A DNA stretch of 64,000 bases from assembly GCA_017591395.1 (NCBI GenBank), contig WEDG01004885.1, forward strand, positions 62,001-126,000, given 5' to 3'. This DNA is from Schistocephalus solidus. Taxonomy: Eukaryota; Platyhelminthes; Cestoda; Diphyllobothriidea; Diphyllobothriidae. How positions within the stretch are numbered: the first letter of the stretch is position 1; each line of letters begins with the position of its first letter. Of the stretch, positions 20,541 to 31,598 are shown in pieces. The notes under the pieces were generated by a model, which worked only from the letters and a program-made list of their open reading frames with translations, was not told the origin of the DNA and ran no database searches. A program made the position numbers and the translations under genes.

Positions 20541-21990
20541 TTCACTATAGACAGTCAGTTGATGGCATCATTGGAGGTGATAGAGGGCCAGTTGAAAACG
20601 CTTCTTGAATTGCTCGGCCAAGCGCTTCAGTGTTTGTTTCTTTTCAGTGGGTAGGTTTGTTCCGTCAGCACTGAGAAGAGGAGCGGATTCTTTTGACGGG
20701 GGATAGAAGACAGCCTTGCTGGTGGCGAAGAAGTTCTTCCATTTGTTGCGGTCCACTTACTTTTGGATTACCCTGGCCCTGCGCACCATCTGGGTGTCCT
20801 GCATTTCTCTGAGCTGCCGCTGCACAAGACTGCGACGTTGATAGTTGGCTGCCTTGTTTGCACCGGTAGGACGGTCAACGTAGGTGTTGCGTAATTGGTT
20901 CTTCTTGGCAAGCAGAGTATGGATGGCTGCGTCGTTATCATTGAACCAGTTCACGGAGGCGTCCTCGTCAGCGACTGGGAGGTTAACTAGCCGGTTGGCC
21001 AATTCATTGCTGCAATGGAGATAGTGAGCAGGGACATTCACAAAACAGTATTAAACTCACCTGGTGTTCGCTTACCTTGGGTTCTCCTGTGTTGCTGCAG
21101 ACGAATCGTCATCTTTGAGCTGATGAGGCAATGAGCTGTCAATCTATCCGTACTGGGGATCACCTTTGTCACCAGCACATCGTGTTGGTCTCGCCTCCGG
21201 ACTAAAACATAATCCAGTAGGTACCAGTGTCTCGACCGAGGATGCATTCAGGTTGACTTGTGCCGCATCAGAGTCCAAAGGGGTTTTTTGTAATGAACAG
21301 ACGGTGCTCTGCACAGATTAGTAGGAGGAGAAGACCATTTTAATTGAAGCCATCAGGACCATGAGGTGCATCACTCCACTCCATGTTTGAGCGGACGGGG
21401 TCGTTAGATTCACCAAGGACAATTAACTTAACCGCCCTCGACCCAGTCGCCAGGACGGTGTGCAGATCCTCCTAGAATTTGCTCTCTGCCTCGTCGGAGC
21501 TCGTAATTGGGGAGGCGGAGGCGCTGATGATGGTGGCGAACGTGTCTCCCAGTTATGGCAGGCAGTGGCTCATCAGGTGTCAGTCAGGGCAGACGTTTAG
21601 CCAGGACCCATCTCTTTAAGTTGACCCTGTTCAGTGAATTGGGTCTCACTGAGAGCAGAAATATCCACTTTGTATCGCACCAGTACCCGAGCTCGTAGCG
21701 CAGTCCTTTGTTCTGGTCTGTTGCTCCTCTGATTATCTAAAAGGAGTCGAACATTCCACTCTGCTTGAGTGAGTGGGCTCACCTGAGCAGTCCAGGGGCA
21801 TCCTGGAGCGTACTGTGGGAGATTTTGTGGGGGCCTGTTGGTATTGTTTAAAGTTATTCGACTGCATGAGTTGCAGTCCACGAGACACAGTCTGCTACAG
21901 CTATTTTGAGAACAGCATTCGTTTATGGCACCTTTTCCAACCCCCTCTCCTGCGAGGCGTAAGCAGTGCTGTCCCTAAATAGGGTTGCTT
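20091..21990 (-). mobile_element. RTE-like LINE, 3'-truncated, degenerate
   Basis: Minus frames: 21881-21597 with EWNVRLLLDNQRSNRPEQRT and VDISALSETQFTEQGQL (endonuclease start, with S-E-T-x-F replacing T-E-T-W); VLGESND at about 21430 where G-D-F-N is expected (catalytic Asp lost); 21247-21038 with RSRHWYLLDYVLVRRRDQHD; 21041-20757 and 20756-20568, the pre-RT linker; then the RT fingers at 20480-20140. The blocks match the RTE-like endonuclease-RT proteins common in flatworms. It stops at the Gypsy junction, so RT motifs A-E are missing. Confidence 0.8.
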
Positions 21991-22104
21991 AGTCATCTCA
22001 GGCGGCTACCAAACTCCATTATGGGTCACGATTTGGGTAATTGGGAAAATGAAAACTTTGCCTGCGCCATAAACGTAGTTGCTGTGGTGCCAGCCGTAGG
22101 ATAT

Positions 22105-22255
22105 TTCGACCATGGGGAATAGGTAAGGGTTAGGGGAGAGGGAGGGTGAAGATGGAGGATAGGGGGTTGTGCATGGAGGATGAGATATGGGGAACGGCAG
22201 GGAGGAGGGAAGTGGAGGGTGGAAAAGGGAAAGGAAGCAGACCTACTGGGTGTGG
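22105..22255 (+). repeat. Purine-rich low-complexity tract
   Basis: About 150 bases strongly biased to G and A on the plus strand (runs such as GGGAGAGGGAGGGTGAAG). It lies just upstream (in transcriptional terms) of the RTE-like LINE and could be its 5' leader. No gene. Confidence 0.6.
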
Positions 22256-22278
22256 AGACACACACAACACCGAAGACC

Positions 22279-23480
22279 TTAATTCAGTATAATTCAGTAT
22301 ATATAAGGAAAATAGGCAGAGCCTTTGAAAACCCTATTTACAGATATACGCTAGCAAAACAAGCAAATGTTACATTGCGATAGTCGTTTTAGCATATCGA
22401 TCATTGCTGTTGACTAAATATATGCATCAAGTCTTCTTTTAAACATTTCAACACTATCAGCTTGAACAACTGAAGCTGGCAGTTTGTTCCATTCTTCAAT
22501 CACCCGTTGTGGAAAAGAAGTTGGCCCGCACTTCAAGTTTGGCGTGTTTTCTTTTCAGTTTGTATTGGTGACCTCGGAGACTTGTCATGTTTGCCAATTC
22601 AAAAATTTGGCCATCTGAAGAGCACAATCAACTCCTCTGACCAGTTTGAAGACTAAGATCATATCCCCTCTGTATTGCCTATAAGAGAGAGGAAAAAGTT
22701 TTTCACCTGGTTAAGCCCGCCGATTGTGGCGGTTGCCCGGGATGGGGTTTTTAGCTGAGCGCATCCTTGAGGATCTACATGTGAGAGTTGTGCACCAGTT
22801 AGGGGCAGCCACAGGAGCATTAGTCACCTGCAGAAGACAAATATAGCGACATAACGCTATCCGTGTGGTGCCCCAGCCCCCAAACTAGAGCCCCTCCTGT
22901 TGTCCATACAAGCGAATCTCTATGCCTTTTTGAAACATCTAATGCCTTCCAGTTAGTATTTTACTGATGTCTTGGGGCAGCATTTTGGCCAGCGTCTAGA
23001 TGAAGGTCGATGCAGTTTGACAAATCAAACACTAAAAGCCATCTGTTTGTTCAAACACTCAATTTGTCAATATTCCATTGTTACGTCTTTAGGTCATCAA
23101 CCCACTTGATTTTGCACCATATTTTTATTTTATCGCAAACATAAGAGCCTCGTAGTCTGATTCGCTGGTGCAAGCATTTACATAAATCACGAAGAGGGGT
23201 GAGCTTAAAGCAGAACTCTGCGGGTCACCACTTTCCCCATTTGCCCCCTCCGAAGTAGAATTATTAATATCGACTTTCTGTACTCTGAAGGAAAGGAAAC
23301 TATTGATGAAGTCAAACATAATTCCTCGAATTCCTACGCCCCACATCTTCCGTAAAAGGAGCCTCTGTGTTACGCTATAACAGGCCTTCTTGTATTCAAA
23401 AATATGGCATATACGGATAACCCATATCTATGGCCTTTGCCCACTTCTCATTCGCGTAAAGAGCATTTGTGTGGCATTTG
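22279..23480 (-). mobile_element. LINE family F2, copy 1, 5'-truncated
   Basis: Minus reading from 23480: NEKWAKAIDMGYPY; YKKACYSVTQRLLLRKMWG (degraded motif A); GIRGIMFDFINSFLSFRVQK; SSPLFVIYVNAC (motif B/C approach); EALMFAIK, where F-A-D-D-I-K is expected. Then TNRWLLVFDLSNC, a poorly preserved stretch at 22890-22720, and the C-terminal block (about 22580-22440) similar to copy 2. It ends with the AAATAGG stem-loop and a repeated TACTGAATTA-type tail at 22279-22300. Confidence 0.8.
22310..22339 (-). other. F2 3'-terminal stem-loop (copy 1)
   Basis: On the minus strand AAATAGG (22339-22333) can pair with CCTATTT (22316-22310), with an inner GGC-TCT-GCC hairpin. F3 has the same design at 29329-29359 with a different inner loop. 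Confidence 0.6.
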
Positions 23481-23790
23481 CTGGCTATGCAGACCTCAAT
23501 CGGCTTATTTCTCAGTCGACAGCGAACAGCCGCTCGCCGACATACCTGCTGGTGTAAAATACCGGATCCGTAACACTGAACCGAGAATTTCTTCACCGGG
23601 CACCTGTGTTAACGCGTCCCTGTCCTGAACTTTAATTACTCAATAAGCTGTAGTTTCCTCCTGAAAACACCTGAAACAACGATCAGGAGTTTTTTTTCAC
23701 TGTCAGCTTGACCCTCTTCTGTATATATTTTCTTTGACCTTGCCTGTAAACTGGCAATAAATAAATAAAATAAAATACAATAAAATAAGA
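23478..23790 (+). mobile_element. LINE family F1, copy C, 3' end only
   Basis: Severely 5'-truncated F1 insertion into or next to F2. It matches the last roughly 290 bases of copies A and B (for example the segment around GACATACCTGCTGGTG) and ends in the TTGCC...GGCAA hairpin (23740-23757) and A/T-rich tail (ATAAATAAATAAAATAAAAT). Confidence 0.85.
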
Positions 23791-23965
23791 GGGTGAATGT
23801 AAGCCTTAATAAGAGAAATTAGTGGTCTTAAAATGAAGGCTAACTTTTGTGCAGTGACAAGAAAGTTGTCATCAAAAATTATTCTGAAAACATCTGTCTT
23901 AAAAAATCCATTGCAATAATCCCTTCACATCAGTTTACATGGACATGGACTGAGATCGAGATTTA

Positions 23966-24300
23966 TAATTCAGTATATATAAGGGAGATAGGCAGAGCCT
24001 TTGAAAACCCTATTTACAGATAGACGCTTGCAAGATAAGCAAATTTTACATGGCGATAGTCGTTTTAGTATAACGATCATTGCTGTCGACTAAATATATG
24101 TCCATCAAGTAAAAATACATCAAGTCTTCTTTTAAACGTTTCAACGCTTTCAGCCTGAACAACTGAAAGTGGCAGTTTGTTCCATTCATCAATTACCCGT
24201 TGGGAAAAGAAGTTGGCCCGAACTTCAAGTTTGGCGTGTTTTCTTTTCAGTTTGTATGGGTGACCTCGGAGACTTGTCATGTTTGCCAATTCAAATTTGA
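23966..24300 (-). mobile_element. LINE family F2, copy 2, 3' end only
   Basis: The minus ORF 24289-24077 is the conserved LINE C-terminus: MTSLRGHPYKLKRKHAKLEV, NFFSQRVIDEWNKLPLSVV and ESVETFKRRLDVFL, undamaged over 70 residues. It is followed by the AAATAGG stem-loop region (about 24015-23987) and TATACTGAATTATA. Copy 1 has the same segment in a more decayed state. Confidence 0.85.
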
Positions 24301-25190
24301 CGATTCAGATATAATTTACAACCTGGCAAAGACTGCAGTTGTGAAACCGTCGATCGTCATGGGCAAAATTTATCGCACTGATTTGAATGCTTATCTAACT
24401 GGTCCATATATGGGATAACTCAGTCAGCTCTTCTAGAACTTTGTTCTTTAGGTGGATTGGATAGAAAAATAGCCAATTTAGAAGGCAATCTATAAATACG
24501 GGTGAGCTTTCCATGTGAATGACTTACATGTTTTATAACTTAAGGTCGTCAAGGTCGTGTGCAAATAACCACCAATTATTTGCTCTCCAACTTGGACAAT
24601 TTGATCTTCGTAACCACTTCACTAGGACTGATCCGGACAATACTGTTTCAACTGCGTGTACTTACTTGCTTCCTGCTCATCTGGAATTCTTTTTTGTGCC
24701 GAAATTCGTCATAAAACGGATCAAATTGGAATTTGTTTATCATCTTATTCAAGTTGACTGCGCAGGCTCTGCACCAATAAAAACTGACAACCACTCAGGG
24801 AACCAAACGTGTACAACCTCGTGAAGATCTGAAGTTATCCAGGACCTTCGATATCTCCGAACGGCTGAGTCGTTCCTGAATATCCTTCATACCGTTTATA
24901 GTATTTTTCAAAAGCTTTTTTGAACAAGTATAAACATTTTTGCTCATATTGCATTAAATACTCGCCATACTCCAAAACCAGTCGGAAATTTTCGTTATAC
25001 GCTCAAAGGAGAACATACTTTTTCGCAGTGTTTTAACATTTATGGACTCAAAACAATTGTTTGCTTGCAACAAAACCAGTCACGAAACTTCCTTTACAGA
25101 AAAGCCTGTTGAGCTGGCTTCGACATCCACGACTGGCACTCCATCAGTTTATACTTGTAACCAAAAACCAGCAAAGCGCGCAAAAGCGTA
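24301..25190 (+). other. No recognised coding sequence; possible F3 5' leader
   Basis: No clear ORF similarity. The ORF 24519-24824 has no family signature. The part close to 25190 may be the 5' UTR of F3, but no second copy is available here to set its start. Confidence 0.4.
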
Positions 25191-26265
25191 ATGGCAGCCA
25201 AATCCGTTGGCTACGAGGACGAATCTTGCGTTGGATGTTCTTATATTTTACTAAGAGTTCAAAAACTGGAAAATGAGCTTGCAGACTTAAGGAAGCTCTT
25301 GCAAGATAACATTACTCGACGAAATACGCTTAGCAATATTCCAGTTAAAAAAGGCAGTGACTAAAAAGCGCGAAAAGTATCAAAAACTACAACTGGTTAC
25401 AGCTCACAATGTTCGGACGCGATTACCCATAACGACCGGATAACAGGAGCACAGTCTCTGAATCCTACGGACGACGACCAGAGCAAACCACAAATCTCAT
25501 CCTGCTATCTTGGGTGTTATAAAAGAGCCCGTAGTTGAATCCGAAGAAACAAACGCGTGGCAAGCTGCAATGGGGAAACACCACAACAGGAGGACAAAGT
25601 CACAATCAACTCTGATGGATTCATTGAAGCCTTCAGATGAGAGTTTGGTCAGAGGTAGACTTAATCCCAACGAGAGCTCTGTAAACCGTTCTCGTGCCCC
25701 TAAGGAGAACTCAGGAGGAAGCGAAAATTCCAAGTACCAGGATCGACAACAGTGTTTAGTTATTCAGGGTTTGCACGAGTCAACTGCAGTCCGACCAGAA
25801 GACCGTGTCACCGAAGACCTTGCTTCGTTTAATGGCCTCCTAAACCAGTTGCTCCCACCGGGCGTGGAAGTAAAAGTTATTAAAGCATTCCGGATCGGCA
25901 AAAAGTCTGAAGACAGTCTAGGAACGCCGCGACCGCGACCGCTGAAAATAATGCTAGAGAGCAAAGACCAAATCAAGGCGATCCTATCCAAAAAAACTAA
26001 CCTACGTCACTCGCATAAAGAGGTTTTTCAACCGGACTACTCCCCTGCGGAAAGGCTGAAACGCCGGGAACTTGTCTTGGAACTACAATCAAGACTGAAG
26101 GCTGGCGAACACAATCTGGCTATTTTCAAGGGGAAGGTAGTTCAAAAGAATACGAATTTTCCATTGAACCAATCGATTGTTCTGAGGACAACGGCAGCCA
26201 CCTCACTAACGCCAAAACCATCAGGGAACCAATTGCCCAAAGAGATGTCAGAACTGATTCCGTAA
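25191..26265 (+). pseudogene. F3 ORF1 protein, two frameshifts
   Basis: ATG at 25191 opens MAAKSVGYEDESCVGC, a C-x-x-C pair, then VQKLENELADLRKLLQ, a short coiled coil, stopping at 25365. After frame changes the long frame 25510-26265 carries RQQCLVIQGLHESTAVRPED, VIKAFRIGKKSEDSLG, PRPRPLKIMLESKDQIKAIL and KEVFQPDYSPAERLKRREL, the RRM-like RNA-binding domain and basic tail. The start C-x-x-C plus coiled coil matches F1 copy B. The expected role is binding LINE RNA and multimerising; inactive as it stands. Confidence 0.82.
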
Positions 26266-26369
26266 CGCCCAGCGTTCTCACTAAAGAAACCAGAGTTACC
26301 GAAAATCATCACGAAACGGAAAAGACATACGAACTTGACGTTAGAGGAGACGCAGTTGGGCCCATAAAA

Positions 26370-29214
26370 TTGACAAACGCAACAGGAAATTTGGTTGGCG
26401 CAAAATTGAAGTGCTTGTATACAAATGCGCAAAGCCTTTTATCAAAACTTGATGAGTTAAAAATTTTCCTTGCCGAAGTATCTCCGGATGTGATAGCAGT
26501 AACCGAAACCTGGCTGTCGGGCAGTATTCTAGATAGCGAAATAACATTGTCTGGGTACCAAATATATCGGAGGGACAGAGAAAACCGACAGGGGTGGTGG
26601 AATAATTGTGTATGTGAAAGACGTGCTAATAGTGTCTGACAAGACGAGCAAGTTTGCGTGCAGCACTGAAGCCATATGGTTGAACATCAAGGCTCTTGGC
26701 TCTCCATGTCTAGATGTCCTCATTGTCTATCGGCCACCTAGGATAGACCGAGTCGCGGACACCCACTTGTTGGAACAATTAGAAAAAGTTCTCCAGTAGA
26801 CCTAATGTAATGATTATGGGTGACTTCAACGCACCAGGAATTAACTGGAGCACTGTTCAATCATCATGCCCGAAATCAACTTTTTGATTATGTTTTTCTG
26901 CAAAAGACCTTGAATCCACTCCTCACACAGCATGTCCCTTTCCCCACCAGAACACGTGAAGGACAAAGGGCTAACTGTCTTGACCTGGTTTTCACGAAAA
27001 CATCAGGCAGCATTGACGAGATTATTTCAATGCCTCCCGCTCGGTCGTAGTGATCACGTGGTGCTTATATGGGACTACTCCTTATTCTCCGTTGCCCCTG
27101 CTATAGAGGAAAAACGGCGTAACGTTTGGCGAGGAAACTTTCATCAGATGCGAGCAGATATAACACACATCAACTGGACCTCAATATTTTCGAGCACCGT
27201 AAACGAAGATTGGGAGTCTTTCCGAAATGTTCTTCTGCAACTTATTGACAACCACTGCCCGCTAACGAGTGTCCATCACAGCAAGCGTCCTGGGTGGCTA
27301 GACAGCAACTTAAAAAGGGAAATAAACAGGAAGCACAAGTTGTGGAGAAAATATCGCGAGTCTAATCAAGTCGCCTATTTTAATAAGTATAAAGCACAGA
27401 GAAACAAAATGAGAAGCCTTATTCTTAAAACGCGAAGAGAATTTGAGAAGACTTTGCTGCAAAAGGCAACGCAGAATCCAAAGTTAGTCTACAGTTACCT
27501 CCGTAGATGTACAAGGAATAAACATCAAATACCGCTGATTAAGACTGCCGTGGGCGTCGAAATTTCTGAAAACAGGGAAAAAAGCCGAGTACTTTTCACA
27601 GTTCTACCGCTCAGTCTTCACAAACGAGGCAAGGTTCCTTCGTCCCTCAGTGGATAACCCGCCGACTGCAAGCATTAGCCACATACTATTCTCAGAATTT
27701 CTGATCCAAAAGGAATTAAAAGAACTAAAAGAGTCGAAATCCCCAGGACCAGACGAGCTTCCACCCAAGCTTCTGAAAGAACTCGCCAATGAACTTTCCG
27801 CACCTTTGTCAGTGCTCTTTCAAAAGTCCTTTGACTCCGGAACACTTCCTTTCGATTGGAAGCTGGCACATATAACTCCCTTGTACAAAAGCGGTAGCCG
27901 GGCGTCAGTGACAAACTACAGGCCCATAAGCTTAACATGCATCCTTGGCAAGATTATGGAAAGGATCATCAAGAGCGAATTGGTGAAATTCCTAGAGACT
28001 CATAATTTGTTATCAAGCTGTCAACACGGGTTCAGAAAAGGAAGATCATGCACAACGAATTTGCTGTATTCGATCCAGAGGTGGACCCAAGCACTTGAAG
28101 ATAGACACGCGGTTCACATTGCCTTCATTGACTTTCAAAAGGCCTTCGATACTGTGCCGCACGAGAGACTGCTTTACAAGCTAGAAAGAATTGGAATCAG
28201 AGGTAACCTCCTCAAGTGGATCGAAAACTTCCTCGTGGGTCGGCGCCAGGTTGTGTGCATCGGCCAAGAGAGGTCAAGTTCTGCTGCGGTCGAGAGTGGG
28301 GTTCCTCAGGGTTCAGTACTAGGGCCAATACTGTTTTTAATATACGTGAACGATTGTGTCAGGAATCTCGACTGTGAAGCAGCAATGTTTGCCGACGACA
28401 TTAAAAATCTGGAATGTAATCCAGAGCCCTGCTGACGAAGATAAACTGCAGATCAACCTAACTCGGTTGGAGGAGTGGTCGAATCATTGGCTTTTTGCGG
28501 TTCAACGTCGATAAGTGTACAATACTTCGCTTAGGCAACCCGTCTGGATCTGCCGAAAGTAGAAGTTACTTTCTCAACGGTGAAGCCTTAAAAGACGTGG
28601 AAACCCAAAAGGACCTTGGTGTGCTGATGACCACCACCTTAAAACCATCGTCTCACTGCTCGAAAGTGGCGAAGAGGGCAATTTCGGTGTTGCATGCCAT
28701 CAGACGAGCCTTTTTGGATTTCGATGAAGATCTTTTTGCTAAGACCTTTGGAACATTCATTAGGCCACATTTGGAATATGCTATGCACGCCTGGAAACCC
28801 TGGACAGTTCAAGATCAGAACTGCCTCGAAAGAGTCCAGAGGAAAGCCACCAAAATGGTTAGAAGTCAAAGCTCCTTGCCATATCCAACCCGCCTAATGA
28901 ATCTTAATCTGTTCCCTTTGAGTTATAGGCAAATGCGTGGTGATCTCCTGCAGACATTCCGCATTGTGAAGGGATTGGATTGTTGCCTGGAATTCTCGGA
29001 CTTCTTTGAATTTGCCACCACGACCCATCTCCGAGGTCACCCATTGAAACTGCGTGTCCAGCAGGCGAGACTGGATGTGCGCAAGTTCTCCTTCTCTGTC
29101 AGAGTGGTTAAACCATGGAATGCCCTCCCTGAAGACGTTGTGATGTCACCATCGCTGGAAAGCTTTAAAAGGAACCTTGACAGTTTTATGTTCCGCAACG
29201 AGCCTGAGCGATGA
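26370..29214 (+). pseudogene. F3 ORF2: endonuclease and reverse transcriptase
   Basis: Frames 26370-26639, 26608-26799, 26820-27050, 26932-27657, 27650-28435 and 28495-29214. Endonuclease: LKCLYTNAQSLLSKLDELK, VIAVTETWLSG (Glu present), YQIYRRDRENRQGWW, IMGDFNAPGINWS (G-D-F-N present) and SDHVVLIWD. RT: SPGPDELPPKLLKEL, ITPLYKSGSR, NYRPISLTCILGKIMERII, SCQHGFRKGRSCTTNLL, IAFIDFQKAFDTVPHERL (motif A), GVPQGSVLGPILFLIYVND (motif B) and AAMFADDIKNLE (motif C). C-terminal: QKDLGVLMTTTLKP, FIRPHLEYAMHAW and VVKPWNALPEDVV. Only a few frameshifts and no catalytic loss. Confidence 0.92.
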
Positions 29215-29395
29215 GGCATTTATCTTAACCCTCGAGAGTCGTGCACCACTTGTCAAATTTTATGACCGCCTTTTGTACCTTGGCAACCCACACGGTTTCT
29301 CTGTATACCGCACTTAATTTTACGTTACAAATAGGGTACTCAAAGGCCCATGCCTATTTCCCTCAATAAATTGAATTGAATTGAATTGAATTGAA
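28917..29395 (+). repeat. Arm 1 of an exact 479-nt inverted repeat
   Basis: Reverse complement of 30106-30584 with no mismatch or gap by base-by-base reading, including exactly five TTGAA units in each arm. It contains the last 99 codons of ORF2 and the 3' UTR. Confidence 0.97.
29329..29359 (+). other. F3 3'-terminal stem-loop
   Basis: AAATAGG (29329-29335) pairs with CCTATTT (29353-29359); inside, GGC-CCAT-GCC can form a second short stem. It is followed by CCCTCAATAAA and the TTGAA tail. Confidence 0.65.
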
Positions 29396-29561
29396 ATGTT
29401 TCAATACACTTTGTTATGGACCATCGTATTTTGCGTTTTTGCCGTGTTGGGGTAAGGGTAGACAGTAAGGCACGTATATGGTTCGTGTTATTGTTGAATA
29501 ACAGGCTGTGCCCTAATACTTCTAGACCAGGACCTTGACTAAATCCTATAGGCTTCTAGTT

Positions 29562-29770
29562 TTAGCTTAGAAGTCGCGCCCGTGAGTGCACTTTATCGAA
29601 TGCCTTACTTGGATCAAAATAGATAACTACTAGAGATAGATGATAATTACGAAGAGAGGTTAGTAGATTAAGAAAATACCTTTGACAGGTTTCACAAGAG
29701 CGGTCTGGTAAAAGACCGTGTTGGAAAAAGTTTATAATTTGATAACGTATGCAAAAATCCATGATTTATT
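29562..29770 (-). pseudogene. F4-like RT fragment (motif A region)
   Basis: The minus ORF reads IINFFQHGLLPDRSCETCQR and LSLVVIYFDPSKAFDKV, closely parallel to F4 at 7070-7230 but with Leu to Pro in motif A. It stops abruptly in the motif A region (about 29562). Confidence 0.7.
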
Positions 29771-29839
29771 TTCCTATAAATTTTTATAAGAGCTTGAAAA
29801 GAAAGGGCCTTTTTCAATTCAATTTATTCAGGGAAACAG

Positions 29840-30105
29840 TCCTGGGCATTTCACGTAACAGAGATGACGGAAACACGGTAGCCACTGATATACTCTTGGA
29901 CCTAGCGTTCGATAAAGTAATCTCCCATCAAAGGCTTTTAGTGAAGATAAGTCAGCGATTGGGTCTTCCTTGACTTTCTAAAATCTTACCTTCAAAACCG
30001 ATATCAGGCAGTGCAAATTTCGAAACGTAGTCTCAGAACCATCTCATATTAGCAGTGGAGTACTTCAGGGAACTATCCTATGTCCCCTCCTATTTCTTAT
30101 ATACA
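29840..30105 (+). pseudogene. LINE RT fragment, motif A to B, cut by F3 tail
   Basis: Plus frames give LLDLAFDKVISHQRLLVKIS (degraded motif A), then SYLQNRYQAVQ and GVLQGTILCPLLFLIY (motif B). It is interrupted exactly at 30106 by the TTCAA repeats of the inverted F3 fragment. It lies in opposite orientation to 29562-29770. Confidence 0.65.
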
Positions 30106-30584
30106 TTCAATTCAATTCAATTCAATTCAATTTATTGAGGGAAATAGGCATGGGCCTTTGAGTACCCTATTTGTAACGTAAAATTAAGTGCGGTATACAG
30201 AGAAACCGTGTGGGTTGCCAAGGTACAAAAGGCGGTCATAAAATTTGACAAGTGGTGCACGACTCTCGAGGGTTAAGATAAATGCCTCATCGCTCAGGCT
30301 CGTTGCGGAACATAAAACTGTCAAGGTTCCTTTTAAAGCTTTCCAGCGATGGTGACATCACAACGTCTTCAGGGAGGGCATTCCATGGTTTAACCACTCT
30401 GACAGAGAAGGAGAACTTGCGCACATCCAGTCTCGCCTGCTGGACACGCAGTTTCAATGGGTGACCTCGGAGATGGGTCGTGGTGGCAAATTCAAAGAAG
30501 TCCGAGAATTCCAGGCAACAATCCAATCCCTTCACAATGCGGAATGTCTGCAGGAGATCACCACGCATTTGCCTATAACTCAAA
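30106..30584 (-). mobile_element. F3 LINE 3' fragment (arm 2 of exact inverted repeat)
   Basis: 5'-truncated F3 copy containing the ORF2 C-terminus (SYRQMRGDLLQTFRIVKGLD to the stop) and the complete 3' UTR with five TTCAA units at 30106-30130. Identical to 28917-29395. No clear target-site duplication flanks it. Confidence 0.95.
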
Positions 30585-31598
30585 TTACTTTTCTCAAGAT
30601 TACTTTTTCTTTGGTCGAATGACCTTTTCATCAACAACCAACAAAAAACGCGTGCCTATGTATAGCGAAGTGTTGGCTGCGTTAAAACTGGTCAAAGAAC
30701 TCACCTTAGTGCTCAAGACTTAATTATTCTGGCATAGGTCAAATATTATCAAAGAACAAGCCAATGGAAAGACGATCGTGGGCTGGAGTAATAAAAGTAA
30801 CTAACAACGCTGAATAGCGTTGTCTACCCGATGCACACATGAACCAGGCATCAGTGAATTGAATATGCTGTGGAACTGGTGGCTGAGACCTCACGTGGGT
30901 GAGAATGCCATAAAATAAATAAATAAATAAATGTAATGCACCCGGACGGCACTAGGTAACCATAAGTTACGCTGTGCCGGGAATAACTTTATAAGTGTAC
31001 AAGCAAATCAGAAATCAGGTTTCCTGGTAGCATATCAAAATACGATAGGATGTTTATTGAAAACTGAATACATATGCGCTGACGCTTAAATCGGATATTT
31101 CGGTCATAATTTATGGAAGCATCAAAAATCGTGTAAACAGTGAAAAGAATCTTGCCCATGGGTCGCACGAGCATTTTACTTGGCGCTTATATCCCCACTT
31201 CAGGTAACGAGAGTCGCCTTATTGTCCCAAACCTAGTGTAATAGGTTTTTTATGTCGTCCATGCGCATATTCACGTCATCTGCTGCATCCGTCTCCCATT
31301 CATTGCATATTTTACAGTAGTGAAATGGCCAGTTTATGCTCTGGTTCCGATTTCTGTCCAGCAAAAGCACTTCAGAATTTTTCGGGCGTCTTTTTGCGAG
31401 GCGGAGATGTAAAGCCCACTAAATATCTTCAAAGATGAATTACTGCACCGGAATAAAGTAGCCTAATTTCCATCTCGAGAATTTTCACCTTTACGTCTCT
31501 GTGACCAAAACCCAACATTTCAAATTGTGTGTGCGACTGTTGTTCACGTTAAATCAGGTGTCCGCACCTGGTTTTCGAGTATATTCAAGAAAAATTGC
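30585..31598. other. Boundary between retroelement block and host gene; no gene seen
   Basis: No coding signature. A short A/T tail-like repeat (AAATAAATAAATAAATAAAT at about 30912-30931) may mark the 3' end of another plus-strand LINE or SINE. The region just before 31599 presumably contains the 5' UTR or an upstream intron of the coiled-coil gene; I cannot identify a promoter. Confidence 0.45.

Larger units (their letters stand above)
25191..29395 (+). mobile_element. LINE family F3, near full length, young
   Basis: ORF1 (25191-26265) and ORF2 (26370-29214) are followed by a 3' UTR with a stem-loop (29329-29359) and five TTGAA units (29371-29395). ORF1 has two shifts and ORF2 about four, but all domain motifs are present. 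The 3' 479 bases are repeated without a single difference, inverted, at 30106-30584. The (TTGAA)n tail and C-terminal domain suit a CR1-like clade (inference). Confidence 0.92.

Noticed and set aside
29037..29219. 60-codon minus ORF identical to one at 30282-30464
   Set aside because: Antisense shadow of the F3 ORF2 C-terminus within the exact inverted repeat.
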